Source of the DNA: PCRC01 sp040384665
Lineage (GTDB): Bacteria > Pseudomonadota > Gammaproteobacteria > Burkholderiales > Burkholderiaceae_C
Assembly (NCBI GenBank): GCA_040384665.1
Contig: JAZKIY010000015.1
Location: 1-64,000, forward strand
Reading direction: 5' to 3'
Length of the DNA: 64,000 bases
Shown here: in pieces, positions 59,970-64,000 of the stretch
Layout: each line of letters starts with the position of its first letter
Position numbering within the stretch: position 1 is the stretch's first letter
Made by a program: the position numbers and the translations under genes
Notes under the pieces: model-generated
Database searches by the model: none
Told to the model about the DNA's origin: nothing
Seen by the model: the letters and a program-made list of their open reading frames with translations, nothing else

Positions 59970-60668
59970 ATGCTCGACATCCCGAAAATCAGGGCGATCA
60001 GCATCGACCTCGACGACACGCTGTGGCCGATCTGGCCCACCATCCGCCGCGCCGAAGCGCTGCTGCTGGCCTGGTTGCAACACCATGCGCCAGCCAGTGC
60101 CGCTCTCTACGCCAGTGTGGACTACCGGATGCAACTGCGCGAATCGCTGGTCGCTGCCCAGCCGCAGTTTGGGGTGGACCTGAGCGGACTGCGCCACGCC
60201 ACGTTGCACCACACGCTGCAGCGTGCGGGCGAAGACACGGCGCTGGCCGACCCTGCATTTGAGGTGTTTTTCAACGCCCGCCAGCAGGTGGAGCTGTATG
60301 CCGATGCGTTGCCCGCACTGGCCCGCCTGGCCCAACGCTACCCGGTGGTGGCCTTGTCCAACGGCAACGCCGACCTGGCCCGCATGGGCCTGGGGGCGTA
60401 CTTCCACGCGGCGCTCAGCGCGCAGACGTTTGGCGTCGGCAAGCCCGATGTGCGCTTCTTCGCTGCGGCTGCCGAAGTCGCCAACACGCCGCTGGACACG
60501 GTGCTGCACATTGGCGACGACGCCGCGCTGGACGTGGCCGGCGCCCACGCCGCCGGCATGCAGGCGGCGTGGGTCAACCGCACGCCCGACGCCTGGTCCC
60601 ACCCGGGGCCGCCGCCACACGCCAACACGCCAGACCTGCTGGCGCTGTGCGACCTGCTCGGCGTTTGA
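59970..60668 (+). CDS. HAD-superfamily hydrolase
   Basis: A 232-residue phosphatase of the HAD family, with the nucleophile motif D13-x-D15-x-T17 (SIDLDDTLW), motif II VALSNGNADLA, and motif III/IV KPDVRFF...HIGDDAALD. The variant with DLDDT and a helical cap fits sugar-phosphate or pyridoxal-phosphate/ phosphoglycolate-like phosphatases; the substrate is unknown. TATTCT lies eight bases before the ATG. Divergent from hemH. Confidence 0.9.
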   Translation: MLDIPKIRAISIDLDDTLWPIWPTIRRAEALLLAWLQHHAPASAALYASVDYRMQLRESLVAAQPQFGVDLSGLRHATLHHTLQRAGEDTALADPAFEVFFNARQQVELYADALPALARLAQRYPVVALSNGNADLARMGLGAYFHAALSAQTFGVGKPDVRFFAAAAEVANTPLDTVLHIGDDAALDVAGAHAAGMQAAWVNRTPDAWSHPGPPPHANTPDLLALCDLLGV

Positions 60669-60792
60669 GGCCACCCGCAACACGGGAAATCCCTAGCGGA
60701 CAAAACCGCGTGCATGGCTAGAGTACGCAGGTTACTCAAAAGTAGAAATCAGGCGGTTTCAACCGCTGCCTGCCCCCAGAGACATTCCACAC
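60669..60792 (+). other. Structured leader before livG
   Basis: 124-base gap with several small symmetric elements: GGGAAATCCC (60684-60693), GCGG...CCGC (60696-60709), GAGTA...TACTC (60721-60737), GCGGTT-TC-AACCGC (60753-60766). No Shine-Dalgarno is obvious directly before ATG 60793. It may be an operator-rich promoter or a folded 5' leader of the liv operon. Confidence 0.4.
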
Positions 60793-61653
60793 ATGACGCC
60801 CGACGACGCCACGCCTCCGATGCTGCAGGTCCAGGACCTGACGTTGGCCTTTGGTGGTGTCAAAGCCCTCAATGGGGTGAGTTTTTCGGTCAAGCCCGGC
60901 TCCATCACCTCGGTGATTGGCCCCAACGGCGCAGGCAAGACCTCGGTCTTCAACACCATCTCGGGCTTCTACACGCCGGCTTCAGGCCGCATGGTGTTTG
61001 AAGGGCAAGACCTTGCGGCCCTGTCGCCGCCCAAGCGTGCGGCGCTGGGCCTGGCCCGCAGCTTCCAGAACATCGCGCTGTTCCGCGGCATGACGGTGCT
61101 GGACAACATCAAACTCGGCCGCCATTGCCACCTGAAAACCGGTGCCCTGGGTGCGCTGTTTTACAGCCCTGCCGCACGGCGCGAGGAAGAAGCGCTGCGG
61201 CAGGAGATTGAAGAACGCATCATCGACTTCCTGGAGATCGACCACATCCGCAAGGCGCCGGTGTCGGCACTGTCGTACGGCCTGCAAAAGCGGGTGGAAC
61301 TGGCGCGTGCGCTGGCCATGAAGCCCAAACTGCTGCTGCTCGACGAGCCGGTGGCCGGCATGAACCGCGAAGAAACCGAAGACATGGCGCGCTTCATTCT
61401 GGAAGTGCGCCGCGAGTGGGGCGTGACCGTGCTGATGGTGGAGCACGACATGGGCATGGTGATGGACTTGTCGGACCACGTGGTGGTGCTGAACTTTGGC
61501 CAGGTGATTGCCAGCGGCTTGCCGGCCGAGGTGCAGGCCAACCCGGAAGTCATCAAGGCCTACCTGGGTGCGGGTGATGTGGCGGTGCTGCGCGAGCGGT
61601 TCCAGGCGGTGGCGCAGGCTGGCAAGGCGCGGGCAGCGCAAAAGGTGGCTTGA
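60793..61653 (+). CDS. livG: Branched-chain amino-acid ABC transporter ATPase LivG
   Basis: A 286-residue ATPase. Walker A GPNGAGKTS (43-51 region), signature LSYGLQKRVELARAL (a typical variant LSYG in LivG), Walker B LLLLDEPVAGMN, H-loop VEHDM. Powers the LivHM permease for leucine/isoleucine/valine (or related) uptake. The partner ATPase LivF is not in the window and is probably downstream of the second binding-protein gene. livH starts one base after its stop. Confidence 0.95.
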   Translation: MTPDDATPPMLQVQDLTLAFGGVKALNGVSFSVKPGSITSVIGPNGAGKTSVFNTISGFYTPASGRMVFEGQDLAALSPPKRAALGLARSFQNIALFRGMTVLDNIKLGRHCHLKTGALGALFYSPAARREEEALRQEIEERIIDFLEIDHIRKAPVSALSYGLQKRVELARALAMKPKLLLLDEPVAGMNREETEDMARFILEVRREWGVTVLMVEHDMGMVMDLSDHVVVLNFGQVIASGLPAEVQANPEVIKAYLGAGDVAVLRERFQAVAQAGKARAAQKVA

Positions 61654-61654
61654 G

Positions 61655-62533
61655 ATGGATTGGTGGCTGCTGTTTGAAATCACGCTGGCCGGTCTTGGAA
61701 CCGGTGGGTTGTATGCGCTGACCGGCCTGGCCTTTGTGATGATTTACAAGGCCACACGGGTGGTCAACATCGCCATCGGCGACATGCTGATGATCGGTGC
61801 CTATGTGTTTTTTGCCTTTTCGGCGGGGCTGGGCCTGCCGATCTGGCTGGCCATTCCAGCCGCACTGCTGGTGTCGGGTGCGTTCGGCGCGGTGATCGAA
61901 CGCACGATGATCCGACCGATGCTGGGGGAGTCGCCGATCTCGTCCTTCATGGTCACCGTGGGTTTGTCGTCGGTGCTCATCGGTCTGGTGGAACTGGTCT
62001 GGACGGCCGACCAGCAGCGCTTGCCCGAGTTCCTGCCCAACACCCCGATCACGGTGGGCGAGGCCTTCATTTCACCGAAGATCTTTTATGGCTTCTGGAT
62101 TGCCGTGGCGCTGATTGCGGTGGTGCTGGTGCTGTTCCGTTTCTGGCGCGGCGGCGTGGCCCTGCGCGCCACCGCGTCCGACCAGGCGGCGGCCTATTCG
62201 ATGGGCATCAACGTGCCGCGTGTGTTCTCGCTGTCGTGGGTGGCCGCCGCGATGATCGCCTGCGTGGCCGGCATTGTGGTGGGCTCCATCGGCGGGCTTT
62301 CTTCCGCCATGGGGGTGTTTGGCCTGTCGGTGCTGGTGGTGGTGATTTTTGGCGGCCTGGACAGCGTGCTCGGCGCGCTGGTGGGCGGTTTGATCGTGGG
62401 TGTGATGGAGGCGTTGGCCGGCTTCTATCTGGGCGGTGAGTTCAAGATTCTCGCCACCTTCAGCCTCTTGGTGCTGATCCTGCTGGTTCGTCCCTACGGC
62501 CTCTTCGGCACGCATGAAATAGAACGGCTCTGA
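61655..62533 (+). CDS. livH: Branched-chain amino-acid ABC transporter permease LivH
   Basis: A 292-residue permease with about eight transmembrane segments. GGLYALTGLAFVMIYKATRVVNIAIGDMLM (in part) is the LivH signature, and RATASDQAAAYSMGINV the ATPase-contact loop. ATG 61655 lies one base after the livG stop (TGAGATG). It pairs with LivM downstream; the 55-base gap after it holds a short repeat fragment. Confidence 0.94.
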   Translation: MDWWLLFEITLAGLGTGGLYALTGLAFVMIYKATRVVNIAIGDMLMIGAYVFFAFSAGLGLPIWLAIPAALLVSGAFGAVIERTMIRPMLGESPISSFMVTVGLSSVLIGLVELVWTADQQRLPEFLPNTPITVGEAFISPKIFYGFWIAVALIAVVLVLFRFWRGGVALRATASDQAAAYSMGINVPRVFSLSWVAAAMIACVAGIVVGSIGGLSSAMGVFGLSVLVVVIFGGLDSVLGALVGGLIVGVMEALAGFYLGGEFKILATFSLLVLILLVRPYGLFGTHEIERL

Positions 62534-62534
62534 G

Positions 62535-62560
62535 TTATGACCCCCACGCTTGTCACTTCG
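62535..62560. repeat. Fragment of the GC-rich repeat
   Basis: TATGACCCCCACGCT, identical over 15 bases to the start of the repeat at 26280, followed by a degenerate CACTTCG. It occupies the gap between livH and livM. Confidence 0.45.
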
Positions 62561-62588
62561 TGTACTGCGCTGTCTGGAGAGCGTTGAG

Positions 62589-63629
62589 ATGCGCATCGGT
62601 TCCGCCAAACAAAGCTATGCCGCCGACGCGGCCCTGTTCGACAGCGCCACCCAATGGCGCTGGGTGGCCCTGCTGGGCGCATCGCTGGTGGTGTTTCCGT
62701 TTGTGGCCAGCCAGTACTGGCTCTACATGGCCTGCCTGGTCGCCATCAACATTGCCAGCGCCACCGGGTTGAACATCCTCACCGGCTACACCGGCCTGGT
62801 CAGCCTGGGGCAGGCGGCCTTCATGGGCCTGGGGGCCTACACCGTGGGTGTGCTGCAGCTGCGTTACGGCACGCCTTTTTTGCTGAACCTGCTGGCGGGG
62901 GGCTTTGTGGCCATGCTGGCGGGCATTGTGGTCGGGCTGCCGTCGCTGCGCGTCAAGGGCCTGTACCTGGCCATTGCCACCATCGCCGCAGGCGTGATCG
63001 CGCATTTTCTGTTTTCCCACTTCACCGCGCTCACCGGCGGTACCGCCGGCTTGACCGTGCCGCCGGCCTCGCTGTTCGGCATCCAGCTGGACACGGACTT
63101 CAGGCTGTACTGGGTGATCGTCCCCATCGCGGGTTTGATGTTGCTGGGGGCGGCCAACCTGTTCCGCACCCGCATCGGCCGCGCCTTCATTGCCATCCGT
63201 GACCGCGACATTTCCGCCGAGGTGCTGGGCATTCCGCTGCTGCCGTACAAGCTGCTGTCGTTCGCCATCTCGTCGTTTTACGCCGGTGTGGCCGGGGGGC
63301 TGTTCGCCTACTTCTTCCGCGCCATCACGCCGGAGAGCTTTCCGCTGCTGATGTCGATCTTCTTTCTCGCGGCCGTCATCGTCGGCGGCATGGGCACCAT
63401 TCTTGGCAGCGTGCTGGGCGCGGTGTTCATGACGCTGGTGCCCGAGGTGCTGAAGATCGTGGTGGGCTGGTTGCCGCTGGGGGGCAACGCCACGCTGATC
63501 CTGTCGCCGGTGCGCACCATCGTTTTCGGTTTGATGATTGTTTTGTTCCTGATCTTCGAGCCGCATGGCCTGGCCGAAGTGTGGCGCCGCATCCGGCGGC
63601 TGTTCCACCTGTGGCCATTCCGCACCTGA
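62589..63629 (+). CDS. livM: Branched-chain amino-acid ABC transporter permease LivM
   Basis: A 346-residue permease with about nine to ten membrane segments. NILTGYTGLVSLGQAAFMGLGAY (part) is the LivM hallmark, and IRDRDISAEVLGIPL the coupling loop. ATG 62589 was selected because the conserved region begins shortly after; 'GAGATG' gives a weak ribosome site. It forms the channel with LivH; the following gene is a second substrate-binding protein. Confidence 0.94.
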   Translation: MRIGSAKQSYAADAALFDSATQWRWVALLGASLVVFPFVASQYWLYMACLVAINIASATGLNILTGYTGLVSLGQAAFMGLGAYTVGVLQLRYGTPFLLNLLAGGFVAMLAGIVVGLPSLRVKGLYLAIATIAAGVIAHFLFSHFTALTGGTAGLTVPPASLFGIQLDTDFRLYWVIVPIAGLMLLGAANLFRTRIGRAFIAIRDRDISAEVLGIPLLPYKLLSFAISSFYAGVAGGLFAYFFRAITPESFPLLMSIFFLAAVIVGGMGTILGSVLGAVFMTLVPEVLKIVVGWLPLGGNATLILSPVRTIVFGLMIVLFLIFEPHGLAEVWRRIRRLFHLWPFRT

Positions 63630-63667
63630 GCCCGCTTTCAACCCGCAACAACGTCAAGGAGACTGAG

Positions 63668-64000
63668 ATGAGCTTGAGCAAACGCGATTTTTGCGCCACC
63701 AGCCTGGTGGCGGCCACCCTGCTGGCGCTCGCGCCCTCCGCGATGGCACAAAAGAAGGCGGCCGCGCCGCTGGAAGACATCGTCTTCGGTGGTTCGATCC
63801 CGCTGACCGGGGTGTTCGCCTTTGCAGGCATCGGCATTGATGCCGGCATCAAGGATTACCTGACCATCCTCAACGAAAGCGGTGGCGTGGCCGGCCGCAA
63901 GGTGAAGTATGTGGCCGAAGACACCGGCTACAAGGTCGACCAGTCAATGGCCGCCTTCAAGAAGATCACCAGCCAGAACAAGGTCAGCCTGTACTACGCC
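63668..64000 (+). CDS. Branched-chain amino-acid ABC transporter binding protein, 5' part
   Basis: The gene runs off the window; 111 codons are visible. Signal peptide MSLSKRDFCATSLVAATLLAL with cleavage near AMAQ; FGGSIPLTGVFAFAGIGID is the LivK/LivJ-like ligand-binding start. Shine-Dalgarno AAGGAG lies six bases before ATG. It lies 38 bases after livM and completes livG-livH-livM-livK order; a livF may follow outside the window. Confidence 0.9.
   Translation, partial: MSLSKRDFCATSLVAATLLALAPSAMAQKKAAAPLEDIVFGGSIPLTGVFAFAGIGIDAGIKDYLTILNESGGVAGRKVKYVAEDTGYKVDQSMAAFKKITSQNKVSLYYA

Noticed and set aside
58851..60683. A 610-codon minus-strand frame extending hemH upstream
   Set aside because: The extra N-terminal part overlaps the HAD gene and has no family similarity; hemH starts at 59951.
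1..64000. CRISPR arrays, tRNAs, rRNAs, insertion sequences, prophage genes
   Set aside because: None seen on reading: no regularly spaced direct repeats, no cloverleaf-like segments noticed, no transposase or integrase motifs.

Overview
This is a gene-dense, G+C-rich (mostly mid-60s per cent by eye) stretch of bacterial chromosome. Gene content and style point to a betaproteobacterium of the order Burkholderiales, most likely a Comamonadaceae member (Hydrogenophaga/Rhodoferax-like). The pointers are the divergent lptFG/pepA-holC arrangement, a periplasmic-type MsrA, a liv-type amino-acid transporter, beta-oxidation genes next to a CoA-thiolase, and two dispersed repeat families that resemble those of this family. 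No tRNA, rRNA, CRISPR array, insertion sequence, integrase or phage gene was seen. The window opens inside a sulfate-binding protein gene and closes inside a branched-chain amino-acid binding protein gene.

Layout. 1-3.5 kb: sulfate/thiosulfate ABC transporter (sbp-cysT-cysW-cysA). 3.6-9.7 kb: dsbB, an operon of a haem-oxygenase-like iron enzyme plus a SAM methyltransferase, a lipoprotein, an operon of an OlsB-like acyltransferase plus an ATP-grasp ligase, and argA. 9.8-18.1 kb: capA-like gene, hrpA helicase, a receiver-only response regulator and an MlaE-MlaD-lipoprotein set without an ATPase. 18.1-26.9 kb: ggt, an SDR, metC, selU, tesA/ybbA with overlapping divergent starts, rlmB and a split chromate transporter. 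26.9-32.8 kb: beta-oxidation genes (fabG-like SDR, fadB-like, DUF3617, thiolase; divergent acyl-CoA dehydrogenase). 32.8-34 kb: a lower-GC secreted protein gene and a YceI gene. 34-37.3 kb: a complete pqqABCDE cluster including the 24-codon pqqA. 37.5-40.5 kb: divergent operon of a proline-iminopeptidase-like hydrolase, a NarX-type histidine kinase and a LuxR-type regulator. 40.6-47.5 kb: OmpA-like protein, CHRD lipoprotein, TetR plus Rieske oxygenase, DUF938, msrA, trhO and a Tat-exported Rieske protein. 47.6-57 kb: YgiQ radical SAM protein, aminotransferase-CysB, CbiX-LptG-LptF, pepA-holC. 57-64 kb: livK, hslR, hemH, a HAD phosphatase, then livG-livH-livM-livK2.

How they fit together. Sulfur acquisition recurs: sulfate uptake at the left edge, a CysB-type regulator, a sirohydrochlorin chelatase (sirohaem for sulfite reductase), a methionine-type aminotransferase and MetC. 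Fatty-acid and branched-chain metabolism form another theme (beta-oxidation genes, two palindromic operators, liv transporter). The PQQ cluster with a divergent peptidase-kinase-regulator operon suggests control of PQQ-dependent periplasmic oxidation, although no quinoprotein dehydrogenase lies in the window.

The most novel-looking signals are: (1) an exact 9-base motif, TTGTCCTAC, at four intergenic sites, each oriented toward a gene start and upstream of a -10-like hexamer, suggesting an undescribed regulon; (2) the iron-enzyme/methyltransferase and acyltransferase/ATP-grasp operons that carry this motif; (3) a dispersed repeat of about 60 bp in four copies, one translated in frame inside hrpA; and (4) recurrent -10-like hexamers about six bases before start codons, suggesting leaderless mRNAs. 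All functions are inferred from reading the sequence; no database search was run.
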